From Paracoccus acridae (GTDB taxonomy: Bacteria > Pseudomonadota > Alphaproteobacteria > Rhodobacterales > Rhodobacteraceae), in the NCBI RefSeq assembly GCF_014642735.1, contig NZ_BMIV01000009.1, positions 1-64,000 of the forward strand: a stretch of 64,000 nt of DNA, read 5' to 3'. Positions 50,038 to 61,700 of this stretch are shown here, in pieces. The position numbers and the translations under genes were made by a program. The notes below the pieces were generated by a model. That model had not been told where the DNA came from. It saw nothing but the letters and a program-made list of their open reading frames with translations, and did not search any database. Each line of letters begins with the position of its first letter. Position 1 is the first letter of the stretch.

Positions 50038-51328
50038 AGGTTCCTTTGGCCCAGCGTCCCGCCACCTCGGCCTCGAAGGCCTCGATCCGGGGCGGGACGG
50101 GGATGGTCAGGGGGCGCATCAGCGGATGGCTGTCGGTGACGCCGCCGGGAAGGGTGGCGGGAAAGCTGGACTGGCTCCAGCGGACAAGCTGCACGGCGGG
50201 GGATCCGGTCAGCAGGGCGGCGGCGGGCTGCGACCACAGGATATGGTCGATCAGGTCGTTGGGGCGATAGGTGCCGTCGGCCACCCCGTCGCCGTTCAGG
50301 TCATAGGCGGGGTGGTCGGACCAGAAGTTGCCGCGGCCCTCGTGGCTCCATTCCATGAAGCGGGTGCCCACGTATTTCACCTGTTCCCGATTGCCGATGA
50401 AGGCGTTGCCGGTCAGCACGTTCCTTTCGGATCCGGCGGTGAAGTGGATGCCGATGCCGCACCCTTCGAAGCGGTTGTCCCAGATCAGGTTCTTGTGAGC
50501 GTTGTAGATGAACAGGCATTTCTTGGCCCCGCCCCGGATCAGGTTTCCGGTCACGTCGGCATTATTGGCATAGTTCAGCATCAGCCCGTGTTCCCGGTCC
50601 CCCAGGCTGAGGTTGTTCAGGATCTTGGCCCGATCCGAAAACATGATCGCGAAGCCCAGGTGGTTGCCGATGCTGGTGTTGCCCGACACCTCGGTGTTGC
50701 GGGTGTACATGAAATGCACCGCGAACCGCAGGTCGCGCAGGATGTTGTTGCGATAGATGCTGTCGGCGCTTGCGTTGGAAAAGATGCCGTCGCGGCCGTA
50801 TCGGATCACGTTGCCATCCAGCAGCGTGCCGGGGCTGTTCCAGACATAGATGCCGTTGCCGCGTTCGTTCATCTGCCGATTCTGGCGCCCGGTGATGCGG
50901 TTGGCCGTGACCTGCGCGTCGCGCCCGCCATGCACGTCGATGCCGTGCATGTTGTCGGTCAGGACCAGCCGGTCGATCCGCGCGCGGTCCGCGCCCTTCA
51001 GGATCTTCACGCCCGCGTCCAGATCCTTGTTCTGCCAGCCCGATCCGGTGACGGTGAAGCCCGTCAGCACCACATCGGGGGCATCAACGGTGATGACCGT
51101 CCCCTGCCCCTGCCCGTCCACGACGGCCCCTTCCGGGCCGGTGATCGTCAGGGGGCGGTCGATGGTGACGGGGCCCGGATAGGCCCCGTCTGTCAGCACC
51201 AGCACATCGCCGGGGGCGGCCCCGGCGATGGCTTCGGCCAGCCTGCCCGGTCCGGGCTGAACCCGATGCTCTGCCCCAAGGGCGGGCAGGGCAATCAGCA
51301 GGCCAAGGATCAGGGCAAGCAGGCGCAT
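50000..51328 (-). CDS. nosD: periplasmic copper-site maturation protein NosD
   Basis: This 442-residue secreted protein has the signal MRLLALILGLLIALPALGA followed by CASH/parallel-beta-helix repeats (DLDAGVKILKGADRARIDRLVLTDNMHGIDVHGGRDAQV, GNTSIGNHLGFAIMFSDRAKILNNLSLGDREHGLMLNY, NADVTGNLIRGGAKKCLFIYNAHKNLIWDNRFE). It delivers sulfide or copper to NosZ with NosFY. It starts 2 bp after the nosZ stop and overlaps nosF by 38 bp. Confidence 0.95.
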   Translation of the reverse strand: MRLLALILGLLIALPALGAEHRVQPGPGRLAEAIAGAAPGDVLVLTDGAYPGPVTIDRPLTITGPEGAVVDGQGQGTVITVDAPDVVLTGFTVTGSGWQNKDLDAGVKILKGADRARIDRLVLTDNMHGIDVHGGRDAQVTANRITGRQNRQMNERGNGIYVWNSPGTLLDGNVIRYGRDGIFSNASADSIYRNNILRDLRFAVHFMYTRNTEVSGNTSIGNHLGFAIMFSDRAKILNNLSLGDREHGLMLNYANNADVTGNLIRGGAKKCLFIYNAHKNLIWDNRFEGCGIGIHFTAGSERNVLTGNAFIGNREQVKYVGTRFMEWSHEGRGNFWSDHPAYDLNGDGVADGTYRPNDLIDHILWSQPAAALLTGSPAVQLVRWSQSSFPATLPGGVTDSHPLMRPLTIPVPPRIEAFEAEVAGRWAKGTYDDIDPDDIASH

Positions 51329-51330
51329 GG

Positions 51331-53277
51331 TCAGGCGGCCTTCGGTTCGACGAACATCCGGCCGCGCATCTCCATGTGCAGGGCGTGGCAGAACCATTGG
51401 CAATAATACCAATAGACGCCGGGGGCGCCCGCCACGAAGGTCACGGAACTGGTCTGCTGGGGCCCAATCTCCATCGCGACGCCGTGGTTGCCCAGGGTGA
51501 AGCCGTGGGTCAGGTCGTCGATCTCGTCCATGTTGGTGATGATGACCGTCACCTCGTCGCCCTCGGTCACCGTGAAGCTTTCCAGGCTGAAGTTCGGCGC
51601 CACGCTGGTCATATAGACGCGGACCTTGTTGCCGTCGCGGATCACCGTGTCGGCCCAGTCGTCGATGTTGACGCCATCCGCCTCGGCCTGGCGACGGGTT
51701 TCGGCCCACATCGGGTCCTGGCGGTCCCAGACCGACTTGATCCCCGACAGGATCGCCGGATCCACGGCAATGGCGTCATGGGGCTCGGCGAATGTTGGGC
51801 CGTCATGGACCAGAACCATCTTGTCGCCCGAGATGTCGATCAGCTGGTCGTTTTCCGGCTTCAGCGGTCCCACGTTCAGGAAGCGGTCCTTCGAGAACTT
51901 GCACAGGCAGACCAGCCAGTCGTTCTGCGCGTCCAGCGTTTCGCCCATCACCGTCTTGAGGTGGCCGGGCTGGTAATGCACGTCGATCTTGTCCTTGATC
52001 GGATCGACGTCCTCGCCGGCATAGGCGCGGATGGCGTCCTCGATGCTCCACTTGACGACCTGGCTGTCCAGGAACAGCGAGGTATAAGCAAAGCCGCGCC
52101 CGTCAAAGGCGGTGTGAAGGGGCCCAAGCCCCAGTTCCGGTTCGGCCACGACGGCGCTGCGCGGATCGGCGTTTTCCGTGAACAGCGCGTCGAACCGGGT
52201 CACGTCCAGGACGGTCACCGTGGGCGACAGCTTGCCCGCCACGCACAGGTGCTTGCGGTCGGGCGCCATGTTGCAGCCATGCGGGTTGTTGGCGATGGGG
52301 ATATAGCGGGTGAAGTTGCTGTTGGCCTCTTTCCGGCCATCGACGATCTTGCAGCCGTTCAGTTCCTGGTATTCGCCAGCCGCGATCGCGCGTTCGATCT
52401 CGGCCAGGTTGAAGACCACGACATGGTCCATCTCGGCCTCGGTCATCTCGGCCAGGGTCATCCCCATTTCCGAGTTGTAGGAGGTCGAGAAGGCCCATTT
52501 GCCTTCATAGTCGGCGTCCACGTTGTCCAGGTTGCCCGATACCAGCACCTGCCAGGCCACCTTCATCTCGTCCGCGTTGACCGCCGTGAAGACGTTCACA
52601 TAGGTGGACGGATCGTCCATCGTGGTGCCGTCGTTGACCAGCGGCGCCTCGTCCTCGCCATTGGCGAACAGATAGTTGGTGCGCGGGAACTTCTGCGGGC
52701 GGAAGCCGTGCATGGCCTTGGCGTTGGGGATTTCCAGGACCGCGTCGGTCTTCATCACGTCGCAGCGCACGCGGGCCACGCGGCTGTTGGCCTTGTCCTG
52801 CATGTACAGATAGCGGCCGTCATACTTGCCCTCGGTGAAGGACATGTGGACGTGGTGCAGGTCGCCGTTGTCGTGGATCCGCTTGCCGTTGGCGGCCAGG
52901 ATCTTCTTGGTCTTTTCCGTCATCCCGCCTTCCAGGATGCGGATGGATTCGTTGGTCTGCCCCCAACCGGTGGCCGAGCAGCGGTTGAAGACCGGCACGC
53001 GCATCAACTCGCGCATGGAGGGCACGCCCAGGATGCGCATTTCGCCTGTCTGGCCCGACGACCAGAAGCCGTAATAGGTGTCCAGCTGACCCGGCGCCAC
53101 GCTGCCGTCCGCGCCGGTCGCCGCCACCGCGGCGCCCGTCGTGGCGGCGGTGACGCCCGCCGCGCCGCCCAGGCCAAGCGCCAGACGCCCGCCGAAGGCG
53201 GTGGCGGCCGCCGCGCCCCCTGCGGTCGCGCCCAGCAGCATCCTGCGGCTGAGACCTCTTCTCTCGACTGTGTCCAT
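51331..53277 (-). CDS. nosZ: nitrous oxide reductase NosZ
   Basis: This 648-residue copper enzyme reduces nitrous oxide to dinitrogen in the periplasm. It has a twin-arginine signal ([26 protein letters not shown]), CuZ histidine regions such as [19 protein letters not shown] and [16 protein letters not shown], and the C-terminal CuA site [14 protein letters not shown]. This is a clade I, Tat-exported enzyme. The ATG at 53277 follows AAACAGGAGACGACA; a longer upstream start would swallow that ribosome site. Nap at the start and Nos at the end of the chain both sit on this replicon. Confidence 0.97.
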   Translation of the reverse strand: MDTVERRGLSRRMLLGATAGGAAAATAFGGRLALGLGGAAGVTAATTGAAVAATGADGSVAPGQLDTYYGFWSSGQTGEMRILGVPSMRELMRVPVFNRCSATGWGQTNESIRILEGGMTEKTKKILAANGKRIHDNGDLHHVHMSFTEGKYDGRYLYMQDKANSRVARVRCDVMKTDAVLEIPNAKAMHGFRPQKFPRTNYLFANGEDEAPLVNDGTTMDDPSTYVNVFTAVNADEMKVAWQVLVSGNLDNVDADYEGKWAFSTSYNSEMGMTLAEMTEAEMDHVVVFNLAEIERAIAAGEYQELNGCKIVDGRKEANSNFTRYIPIANNPHGCNMAPDRKHLCVAGKLSPTVTVLDVTRFDALFTENADPRSAVVAEPELGLGPLHTAFDGRGFAYTSLFLDSQVVKWSIEDAIRAYAGEDVDPIKDKIDVHYQPGHLKTVMGETLDAQNDWLVCLCKFSKDRFLNVGPLKPENDQLIDISGDKMVLVHDGPTFAEPHDAIAVDPAILSGIKSVWDRQDPMWAETRRQAEADGVNIDDWADTVIRDGNKVRVYMTSVAPNFSLESFTVTEGDEVTVIITNMDEIDDLTHGFTLGNHGVAMEIGPQQTSSVTFVAGAPGVYWYYCQWFCHALHMEMRGRMFVEPKAA

Positions 53278-53294
53278 TGTCGTCTCCTGTTTCA

Positions 53295-55532
53295 TCAAGT
53301 GGAGGGTTCCGTGATGCGGGCCGCGTTGGGATGGCCCGCGGGGGGCCGGCCCAGGTCGGGGACCGCGCTTGCCGCCAGCTTGTCGCGCCGCTTCATCTTC
53401 TTGATGACGACGGGACAAACCTTGGGCGAGTGATAGAGCACCTGGCAATGCAGGCAGTTGACGCATTCGTTGGGGTTGATTTCCCCGGTCGGATGGATCG
53501 CCTGCACGGGGCATTCATGGGCGCAGATCTGGCAGGGATTGCCGCATTCGTGATAGCGTTTCAGCCAGTCGAACATGCGGATCCGCGCCGGGATCGCCAG
53601 GGCCGCGCCCAGCGGGCACAGATAGCGGCAATAGAAACGTTCGACGAACAGCCCCGCCACCAGCAGCGCCACCGCATAGGCGACGAAGGGCCAGGCGCGC
53701 ACGAAGTTCAGGATGATCGCGGTCTTGAAGGGCTCGACCTCGGCCAGGCGTTCGGCCTGCTCGACGCTGGCCAGGGACACGCCGAACAGGCCCAGGAAGA
53801 TCATGTACTTGATCGGCCACAGCCGTTCGTGCAGGCCCCAGGGCAGGGTCCATTGCGGGATGCGCAGCTTGCGCGCGACCTGGTTGGTCAGTTCCTGCAG
53901 CGCGCCGAACGGGCACAGCCAGCCGCAATAGGCGCCGCGTCCCCAGAACAGCAGCGCGGCCGCGACCGCGAACCACAGGATGAAGGTCAGCGGATCAAGC
54001 AGGAAGGCCTGCCAGCTGAAGCCCGTCACCACCGACCCGGTCAGGGCCATGATGTTGACCACCGACAGTTGGGCGTTGAACATCCATCCCAGCACGATCA
54101 GCGTGACCGCCAGATAGATCATGCGGAAGGCATAAAAGCGCCGTTCGTTCCTGACCGCGTAATGCTGGAAGAAGAACACCCCGGTCAGCACCAGCAGCAT
54201 GATCCCCAGCACGGCGATCTTGACCTGCGAATCCAGCCAGATGCGTTTCCACAACTCGGCCTGGGCCTGGCTTTCCTCGGCCGCGGGCGCGGCGGCGGCA
54301 GGGACCGCCTCGGGCACGGGCGCAGGGGCCGGGGCCGCGACCTGGCGCAGGTATTGCGGCGGCAGGTCATAGCCCAGGTCGAAGGTCTGGAAGACCTTGT
54401 CGATCGGCCCGACCTCTCGCTGCACAAGCAACTGGATGCGGAAGGGCTTGGTCGGGTCGAAGCCGGTGCCCGCCGGGATGCGGAACAGGTCCATTTCCGC
54501 GAAATCGGGCGCGCCTTCGGCGGCGACGCTGTTGATGCGGCGGTGATCGCGGTCGCGGAAGCGCACGGACACGTCGTCCTGGATCAGCACGATCCGGTCG
54601 AAGATGCCGCCGCGCACATAGCCCGACCCCTTGAAGCTGTAGAGCCCGTCGCCAAAGACCGCGATGGCCTGGTCGCCCTCGGCCAGCCAGCCGCGCAGGT
54701 TCTGGTCCGCAGCCTCGCCCAGGATCGCGCGGCCGATGGCGGGGACCGATACAAGCGCCACCTGCATGTCGATGAAGGTCGTCTCGGGCGGCTCGGTCAG
54801 GGCACGCTGGGCCGCGCGGGGGTCGGGATTGGCGGCAAAGGCCTCGTTCACCTGGCCCACGTCCAGCGACAGGCGGCGCAGGGTGCCGTCGCCTTCCATC
54901 GTGGCCCAGTCGGCGGGGGCCTGGGCGGTCGTGTCGATCTCGTATCGCGGGCCGGTCGCCGCGGCCTCGGGGGCCAGACCGCCAAGGCCCAGGGCGCGCG
55001 CCACCTTCAGGCCCGACCGGACGATGGAATCGTCGATCACCATCACCGTGACCGTGGCGCCGGAGATGATGTCCACCTCGTGCGTGGTGCCGCCCGACTG
55101 CGCCTCGGCCACCAGATCCAGACCCTGGTAACCCTCGACCAGGGTGCGGACCTTGGCCTCGGGGATGCCGATCAGGACGATGGGTTCGGAATGCTTGACC
55201 AGCCGGACGCCCGCAACCCTGCCGTCGGGATCCACGGCCACCAATGTATGGATGGGCTTGCCGGAATAGCCGGTCGTTCCCACGAAATCCGAGGTGACGA
55301 AGGCCCAGGCCACCGTCTCGCCACCCTTCAGCACCGGCGCCACGGCCAGATCCTCGCGCAGCGGGCCAAAGCCCTCGGCGCCGGGCACCAGGTCGGATGC
55401 GATCTGATCGGGAAGAAGCTGGGCCAGCACCGTCTGGGCGGCGGCAGGCAGCGGGACCGACAGCAGAAGCCAGGTCAGGGCCAGGATGGCCGACAGAAGC
55501 AGGCGATGCGGGGACAGGCGGACGAAGATCAT
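53295..55532 (-). CDS. nosR: membrane flavo-iron-sulfur protein NosR
   Basis: This 745-residue protein has a signal or first helix at residues 10-32, a periplasmic FMN-binding domain ([16 protein letters not shown] with the covalent-FMN Thr in SGAT), about six membrane helices with CGWLCPFG and CRYLCPLG motifs, and a C-terminal cytoplasmic polyferredoxin CQICAHECP and [18 protein letters not shown]. It supports electron supply to NosZ and nos transcription. It overlaps nosC by 4 bp. Confidence 0.96.
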   Translation of the reverse strand: MIFVRLSPHRLLLSAILALTWLLLSVPLPAAAQTVLAQLLPDQIASDLVPGAEGFGPLREDLAVAPVLKGGETVAWAFVTSDFVGTTGYSGKPIHTLVAVDPDGRVAGVRLVKHSEPIVLIGIPEAKVRTLVEGYQGLDLVAEAQSGGTTHEVDIISGATVTVMVIDDSIVRSGLKVARALGLGGLAPEAAATGPRYEIDTTAQAPADWATMEGDGTLRRLSLDVGQVNEAFAANPDPRAAQRALTEPPETTFIDMQVALVSVPAIGRAILGEAADQNLRGWLAEGDQAIAVFGDGLYSFKGSGYVRGGIFDRIVLIQDDVSVRFRDRDHRRINSVAAEGAPDFAEMDLFRIPAGTGFDPTKPFRIQLLVQREVGPIDKVFQTFDLGYDLPPQYLRQVAAPAPAPVPEAVPAAAAPAAEESQAQAELWKRIWLDSQVKIAVLGIMLLVLTGVFFFQHYAVRNERRFYAFRMIYLAVTLIVLGWMFNAQLSVVNIMALTGSVVTGFSWQAFLLDPLTFILWFAVAAALLFWGRGAYCGWLCPFGALQELTNQVARKLRIPQWTLPWGLHERLWPIKYMIFLGLFGVSLASVEQAERLAEVEPFKTAIILNFVRAWPFVAYAVALLVAGLFVERFYCRYLCPLGAALAIPARIRMFDWLKRYHECGNPCQICAHECPVQAIHPTGEINPNECVNCLHCQVLYHSPKVCPVVIKKMKRRDKLAASAVPDLGRPPAGHPNAARITEPST

Positions 55533-55909
55533 GCGCGGAACCAGGGGAATTGACGTGGGGGACCGCGCGACAGGGAACCGCCGACCCTGTGGACAAGGAC
55601 GGCGGCATCGGTCCGGCGCGGATGGATCGCGGCTTCCCGGTCCGCAGGGCGCGGGGAAAGAACGGCGGGGGAAAGAACGGCGGGAAGCGGCGGCGCGCAG
55701 GCCGGGCAGTCGCGGCAGTCCTTCGGGCCACGGCCGGTGTCGTCTGGATCAAGCGTGACGGTCTTCATCACGCCGTCGCTGCACAGGACCACCGTCATCG
55801 CCTCGGCCGCCGAGGCGAAGCCCTGCCCCCATGTCCCCGCCAACAGCAGAAACACCGGCAGAATCGCCAGCAAAAGCCGCAAACGATATGGATATGTGGC
55901 GCGTTCCAT
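55529..55909 (-). CDS. nosC: NosC, small Cys-rich protein of the nos operon
   Basis: This 126-residue protein has an N-terminal hydrophobic signal (RLLLAILPVFLLLAGTWGQGFASA) and a CRDCPAC motif, the CxxCxxC pattern of NosC in Paracoccus. Its role is unclear; in Paracoccus it heads the nosCRZDFYLX operon. It starts by an ATG that sits 6 nt after a good -10 (TATTGA), preceded at 22 bp by an FNR-type box, so the mRNA could be leaderless. It overlaps nosR by 4 bp. Confidence 0.85.
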   Translation of the reverse strand: MERATYPYRLRLLLAILPVFLLLAGTWGQGFASAAEAMTVVLCSDGVMKTVTLDPDDTGRGPKDCRDCPACAPPLPAVLSPAVLSPRPADREAAIHPRRTDAAVLVHRVGGSLSRGPPRQFPWFRA

Positions 55910-55915
55910 GGGCCC

Positions 55916-55957
55916 TCAATAGGTCGTGGCCGGGACCACGTCTTTGAGTTGGATCAA
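55916..55957 (-). promoter_or_regulatory. FNR/Nnr-type class II promoter of the nos operon
   Basis: On the minus strand, TTGAT-CCAA-CTCAA (55957-55944) is an FNR-family box with one mismatch to TTGAT-N4-ATCAA. After a 22-bp spacer TATTGA (55921-55916) is a -10 element. This is the exact geometry of a class II (-41.5) activator site. An NNR or FnrP regulator is expected by analogy with other denitrifiers. The predicted +1 falls at the nosC ATG. Confidence 0.7.
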
Positions 55958-56112
55958 ACAGCACACCCGCTATGCGGTTGATTGAATTGCACCCCCTGCC
56001 TCAATTCAAGAAAATTCTTCTCCGGCCCGACGGCATGGCGAAGATGCGCAGGTCAGATCGCGGAACGGCCCGCACCGTCCTGACCGGCGGGCCGGGCGCG
56101 CGCCATCGAAGA

Positions 56113-57936
56113 TCACTCGGCGGCGCGGGCGGTGCGGGCGTAAAGAAGCTCGCTCAGGGTCTGGTGCAGCGATGCGGGGGGAAAGGGCTTCTGGATCAGC
56201 GGCGCCTCGTCAAAGCCGGGCGGCAGGTGTTCGCGGCCATAGCCCGACACGAAGCAGAACGGCACCGCCGCCCGGCGCAACCGTTCGGCCACCTGATCGA
56301 CGGGCTGCCCCTTCAGGTTCCCGTCCAGCAGCGCCAGGTCGAACCGCCCCGCCGCCAGGGCCGACAGGGCCATTTCCACGGTGCGGGCGACATGGACCTG
56401 GCCCGCGCCGGCATGTTCCAGTTCGGCCTGGATGTCCATCGCCACCAGCGGCTCGTCCTCGACCACAAGGATGTTGCAGCCGCGCAGGATCGTCGCCGGT
56501 CCCGTCATCGCGCAGGCCTGCGCCTCGACGGGAACGGGTTCGCTTTCCAGCGGGCTGACGCCTTCGGACAGGCGGATGGTCCAGACGACGCCTTCGGGCC
56601 GCCAGTCGGCATGGACTGAATCGTCGTCGCCCCCGGCCACGGCGGCGATCAGGTCCGATCCGAACCCCGTGCGGTCAGGGGCGGTAACGGCAGGCCCGCC
56701 GGTTTCCCGCCAGGACAGCACAAGGCCGCCGTTCCGCATCGCCCAATCCAGATGCACCATCCCCTGCGACACCGACAGGGCACCATACTTGGCGGCGTTC
56801 GTGGCCAGTTCGTGCAGGGTCAGCGCCATGCGCAGCATGGTGTCGGGGGTCAACTCCACCGCAGGCCCGCTGCGGCGCAGCCGGTCGGCATCCAGCGTGC
56901 CCACCCGGATCAGGTCGTCGATCAACTGGTCCAGCGGCGCACTGGACCAGGTCGAATCCGACAGGATCGAATGGGCGCGCGACAAGGCCTGCAGGCGGCC
57001 GACGAAGCCCTGCTCGAACTCGGCCAGATCGCCCGACCGGCGCAGGCCCTGCCGCGCGATCGCCTGGACATTGGCCAGCGTGTTCTTGATCCGGTGGTTC
57101 AACTCGCCCACCAGCAGGGACCGCACCTCCTCGGCGCGCTTGCGTTCGGTGATGTCCAGGATCTGCAGCGACAGGGTGCGCCGGTTGCCCCCCGTCAGGA
57201 TCGAGCCATAGATCTCGCAGGGGATCGGGCCGCGCTCGGCATGGCCCAGGGGAAGTTCCGCCGAATGGCGCGGTGCCAGGTCGCCGGGCGACAGCCAGCC
57301 CGCCAGCACCGCCGCGCCCGCCTCGTCCATCCAGCCGGTCTCGGTCGCGGGCTGGCCCAGCAGGTCGGCGGCCTCGCGGCTGAACATCCGTTCGGCGCCC
57401 TTGGACCAGGCGCGGATCACCAGATCCTGGTCCAGCGTGACGAAGGCCAGGGGCGAATTGTCGGTATGGGCGCGCAACAGGCTGGCCGCGCGGTCGCGGT
57501 CATGGGCGATGCGCTGCATCTCGTCGTGCTGGCGTTGCAGGTCACGGGCCTGGCGGCCGATGCGGAAGAACACCTCGGCCTTAGATTTCATCACCAGGGG
57601 GTCGATGGGCTTGAAGATGTAATCCACCGCCCCCGCCTCGTATCCGCGGAAACGGCGGGTCTCGTCGCGCTCGGCGGCGGTCACGAAGATGATCGGCACA
57701 CTGCGCGTCCGTTCGGTGGACCGCATCAGTTCGGCCAGTTCATAACCGTCGGTCCCCGGCAGATGCACGTCCAGAAGCGCCAGGGCGTAATCGTGGACCA
57801 GCATCAGTTCCAAGGCCTCGGCGGCGGTCTGGGCGTGGTCGATCACCAGCCCGTCGCGGCGCAGCAGCGCATCAAGCGCCAGGATGTTCTCGGGGATGTC
57901 ATCGACGATCAGGAACCGGATGGGTCTGTCAGGCAT
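56113..57936 (-). CDS. HWE/HisKA_2 hybrid kinase with two receiver domains
   Basis: This 607-residue signalling protein has a receiver (FLIVDDIPENILALDALL, phosphoacceptor in ALLDVHLPGTDGYE), a PAS-like domain (about residues 165-285, NSPLAFVTLDQDLVIRAWSKGAERMFSREAADLLG), an HWE/HisKA_2 dimerisation domain with LVGELNHRIKNTLANVQAIARQ, an ATPase domain (LHELATNAAKYGALS) and a C-terminal receiver (ILVVEDEPLVAMDIQAEL, FDLALLDGNLKG). HWE/HisKA_2 kinases often feed the PhyR general-stress pathway. It overlaps cheR by 8 bp. The start was set at MPDRPIRFLIVDD. Confidence 0.88.
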   Translation of the reverse strand: MPDRPIRFLIVDDIPENILALDALLRRDGLVIDHAQTAAEALELMLVHDYALALLDVHLPGTDGYELAELMRSTERTRSVPIIFVTAAERDETRRFRGYEAGAVDYIFKPIDPLVMKSKAEVFFRIGRQARDLQRQHDEMQRIAHDRDRAASLLRAHTDNSPLAFVTLDQDLVIRAWSKGAERMFSREAADLLGQPATETGWMDEAGAAVLAGWLSPGDLAPRHSAELPLGHAERGPIPCEIYGSILTGGNRRTLSLQILDITERKRAEEVRSLLVGELNHRIKNTLANVQAIARQGLRRSGDLAEFEQGFVGRLQALSRAHSILSDSTWSSAPLDQLIDDLIRVGTLDADRLRRSGPAVELTPDTMLRMALTLHELATNAAKYGALSVSQGMVHLDWAMRNGGLVLSWRETGGPAVTAPDRTGFGSDLIAAVAGGDDDSVHADWRPEGVVWTIRLSEGVSPLESEPVPVEAQACAMTGPATILRGCNILVVEDEPLVAMDIQAELEHAGAGQVHVARTVEMALSALAAGRFDLALLDGNLKGQPVDQVAERLRRAAVPFCFVSGYGREHLPPGFDEAPLIQKPFPPASLHQTLSELLYARTARAAE

Positions 57937-58789
57937 GGGCGTCTTCCGGGCTGGCGGTGCGCCGCCAGATGCGGCCGGGTTCGTCGAAGGCCGCGAAATG
58001 CCGCGCATGGGTCGAGAAGCGCAGCGTCTCGTGCGAGCCAAGGCCCAGGAAGCCGCCCCGCGCCAGACCCTCGGCGAACAGGCCCAGGGCGCGGTCCTGA
58101 AGCGAGGCGTCGAAATAGATCAGCACGTTGCGGCAGGACACCAGATGCACCTCGGAGAAGACCTGGTCGGCGGCCAGGTTGTGTTCGGTAAAGACCGTCC
58201 TTTCGCGCAGGCGACGGTCGAAGGCCACCCGACCATAAGCCGCCGTGTAATGGTCCGCCAGTGTCCCCGCCCCGCCTGCGCGCTGATAATTCTGCGAAAA
58301 AACCGGCAGCCGGTCAATCGGATAGACGCCCGCCTCGGCGCGGGCCAGGGCGCGGCGGTTCAGGTCGGTCGCATAGAACAGCGTGCGGTCCAGCAATCCC
58401 TCTTCTCGGAACAGGATGGCCAGGGAATACAGCTCCTCTCCGTCCGCGCAGCCCGCCACCCAGACCTTGAGCGACGGAAAGGTCCGCAGATGCGGGATCA
58501 CCTCGCGGCGCAGCGCCAGGTAATAGGTGGGGTCGCGGAACAGTTCGCTGACCTGCACGGTCATCGCGTCGATCACGTCGGGCAGCACGGATTCGTCGCG
58601 CAGGATCCGGCCCTGCAGTTCCGACAGGCTGGCGCAGCCCAGCCGCTGGCGGGCCAGATCGGCCCGCCGGACCAGCGAGGCGCGGGAATAGGACCGGAAA
58701 TCGTAATGCCACCGGCGGTGCAGCGCTTCCAGAAACAGGTCCAGTTCCACCACATCCGCAGGATCGGCGGCGACGGGGGCAAGCGTCAT
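57929..58789 (-). CDS. CheR-type protein-glutamate methyltransferase
   Basis: This 286-residue methyltransferase has an N-terminal CheR_N region (ELDLFLEALHRRWHYDFRSYSRASLVRR) and a SAM-binding core (LKVWVAGCADGEELYSLAILF, LVSCRNVLIYFD). Free-standing CheR genes next to hybrid kinases, without MCPs or CheB, are part of sensor complexes rather than of classical chemotaxis; no CheB is present. It overlaps the downstream kinase by 8 bp and the upstream kinase by 4 bp. Confidence 0.88.
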   Translation of the reverse strand: MTLAPVAADPADVVELDLFLEALHRRWHYDFRSYSRASLVRRADLARQRLGCASLSELQGRILRDESVLPDVIDAMTVQVSELFRDPTYYLALRREVIPHLRTFPSLKVWVAGCADGEELYSLAILFREEGLLDRTLFYATDLNRRALARAEAGVYPIDRLPVFSQNYQRAGGAGTLADHYTAAYGRVAFDRRLRERTVFTEHNLAADQVFSEVHLVSCRNVLIYFDASLQDRALGLFAEGLARGGFLGLGSHETLRFSTHARHFAAFDEPGRIWRRTASPEDAHA

Positions 58790-61700
58790 CGCGGCATCCA
58801 GACCCGGGTCAGCGACAACAGCTTGTCCACGTCCAGGGGCTTGGACAGGTAATCGTTCGCGCCCGCCTCGATGCAGCGGTTCTGGTCCTCGGCCATGGCC
58901 TTGGCGGTCAGCATGATGATGGGCAGCGTCTTCCAGCGGTCGATCTTGCGGATCTCTCGCGTGGCGGTCAGCCCGTCCATTTCCGGCATCATCACGTCCA
59001 TCAGGACCAGATCGACCTTGGGCGCGGCCCCGTCGTTGATCCGACCCAGGGCCTCAAGCGCCTCGCGCCCGTTCCGCGCGATCTGGACGGTCGCGCCATG
59101 GGGCTCGAAGACGCCGGTCAGGGCATAGATGTTGCGGATGTCGTCTTCCACCACCAGGATGCGCCGCCCGTCAAGCTGCGCGTCGCGGTTCAGGGACGCC
59201 GCCAGCATCTTCCGCTGGCGTTCGGGCAGTTCCGACACCACCTGGTGCAGGAACAGCGTCACCTCGTTCACCAGCCGTTCGGGCGATTTCGCGCCCTTGA
59301 TGATGATCGACTTGGAATAGCGCCGCAGCCGCTGTTCCTCGGCCTCGTCGAGCGCGCGGGCGGTATAGACGATCACCGGCGGGAAGGATGCGGTGCCGTC
59401 GCCGTCCAGCCGTTCCAGCAGATCGAAGCCCGACGCGTCGGGCAGCGTCATGTCCAGCACGATGCAATCGACGGTCTGGCTGCGGCAGATCTCGAAGGCT
59501 TGCGCCGCGGTGCCCGCGCCCACGGTCTCGACCTCGTCGCTGGCCAGAAGGGCGCGCAGCCCTTCCATCTGGGCGGGGTCGTCCTCGACGATCAGCACGC
59601 GGCGCAACCGGCCCTTCAGGCGCTGTTCCAGGTTGCGGATGGCGGTTTCCAGCTGTTCCCGCGCCACCGGCTTCAGCATATAGCTGATCGCCCCCTGGGC
59701 CATGGCCTCGCGGGTGTAATCCTCGGCCGAGATCACATGCACGGGGATATGGCGCGTCGCCGTGTCGCGCTTCAGCCGGTCAAGCGCCGACAGGCCGGAA
59801 TGATCGGGCAGGCGGATGTCCAGCACGATCGCATGGGGCAGGAACCGCCTGGCCGCGCGCACCGCGTCGTCGGCCCGGTCCACGCAGACGCAGCGGAAGC
59901 CCAGTTCGCGCGCCAGGTCGCACAGCAATCCCGCGAAGGCCGCGTCGTCCTCGACCACCAGCATGACCCGGTCGCCCGGCTCGATCCGGTCGCGGTCGTC
60001 CGTCAGGCCCGGCAGGGCGGCCAGGGGGGTGTTGTCTTCCTCCCCCTCCCCTGCCCCGGCAACGTCCGGCGCGGGGCCGGATGCGGCGACGGGCGCGGGC
60101 GCCGGTGCGGCCTTGTCGGCCATGTCGGGCAGGACCAGGGTGAAGGTGCTGCCCTGCCCCTTCCGGCTTTCCAGGACGATCCGCCCGCCCAGCAGGTCGG
60201 CCAGTTCGCGCGAGATCGACAGCCCCAGGCCGGTGCCCCCGAAGCGGCGGGAAATCGTGCCGTCGGCCTGGCGGAAGGCCTCGAAGACCGCGTCCTGCTG
60301 GTCGGGGTCGATGCCGATGCCGGTATCGGCGACCGCAAAGGCGATGCCGTCGGGCGCGGGCGCGATGCGCAGCGTCACCCGGCCGCGTTCGGTGAATTTC
60401 AGCGCGTTCGACAGGAAGTTGCGCAGCACCTGTTCCAGCCGCGCGGGATCGGTCTGGATCGTGCGCAGCCCCGGCGCCAGTTCGAAGCCCAGTTCCAGCC
60501 CCTTGGTGCGGGCCTGTTCCTCGAAGGCGCGGACCAGCTTCCTGGCGACCTGCCCCGGATCGACGCTTTCGCGCGCGACCTCCATCTTGCCGGCCTCGAT
60601 CTTGGACAGATCCAGGATGTCGTTGATCAGGACCAGAAGATCCTTGCCCGAGCTTTCGATGGTTTCGGCCCAGCGGACCTGTTCCTCGGTCAGGGTGCGC
60701 GACCGGTTCTCGGCCAGAAGCCGCGACATGATCAAAAGCGCGTTCAGCGGCGTGCGCAATTCGTGGGACATGTTCGCCACGAATTCCGACTTGTAGCGGC
60801 TTTCGCGCGCCAGTTCGATGGTCTTGGCTTCCAGGCTGCGGCGCGATCGGGCCAGGGCGTCGCGCTGATCCTCAAGCTCCTGGGTCTGGATTTCAAGCTG
60901 GCTGTTCTGCTGTTCCAGTTCGGCCTGCTGTTCCTCAAGCCGCCGTTGGCTGTCCTGCAGGGCGCGGCTCTGCTCCTCCAGTTCCTCGTTGGTGGCGGCC
61001 AGTTCCTCGGCATGGCTGCGCAGTTCCTCGGCCTGGTGGCGGGTTTCCTCCAGCAGATCCTGCAGCCGCTGCCGATAGGCCACCGACCGCAGCGCCAGGG
61101 CCACCCGTTCGCCGACCCGGTCCAGAAGATCCATCGCCCTGCCCGGCGGCGGCGCGTCGAAGCCGAATTCCAGGACGCCGTCGGTTTGCCGTCCTTCGCG
61201 GGTGGGCACGATCAGCGCATGGGCCGCCCGCCCCCGCGCCAGGCCCGACCCCCAGCCCAGGGCCTGATCGGGGTCCAGCGTCAGATGGACCGGCCGGCCT
61301 TCGGCGATCGCGCGGGCCAGATGGCCGGGCGTGCCCCGGACCTTTCCCGCCGGGTCGCCCTCATCCACGCCCCAGGCCGCCAGCCGTTCCACCCCCTGCC
61401 CGTCCACGGCATAGGCGACGGCGGCGCGGGCGCCCAGCCGGTCCGCCAGGACCCGCAGCACATCCTGGCCCAGTTGCCTGGCCGACGGATCGCCCTGCAC
61501 GGCCTGCGAGACCTCGCCCTCGCCTTCGCGGATCCAGGCCTCGCGGTGCATGGCTTCGCGGCTTCCGATCAGCATCCGGCCCATGTTGCCCAGGATCAGA
61601 TAGACGATCCCGGCCATGGTGCGGTTGACCGCGGCGATGCGCGGGTCGATCCCGGCCTGCCCGTCCAGGAAGAACCCCGCCGCCATCGCCACGCAGGACA

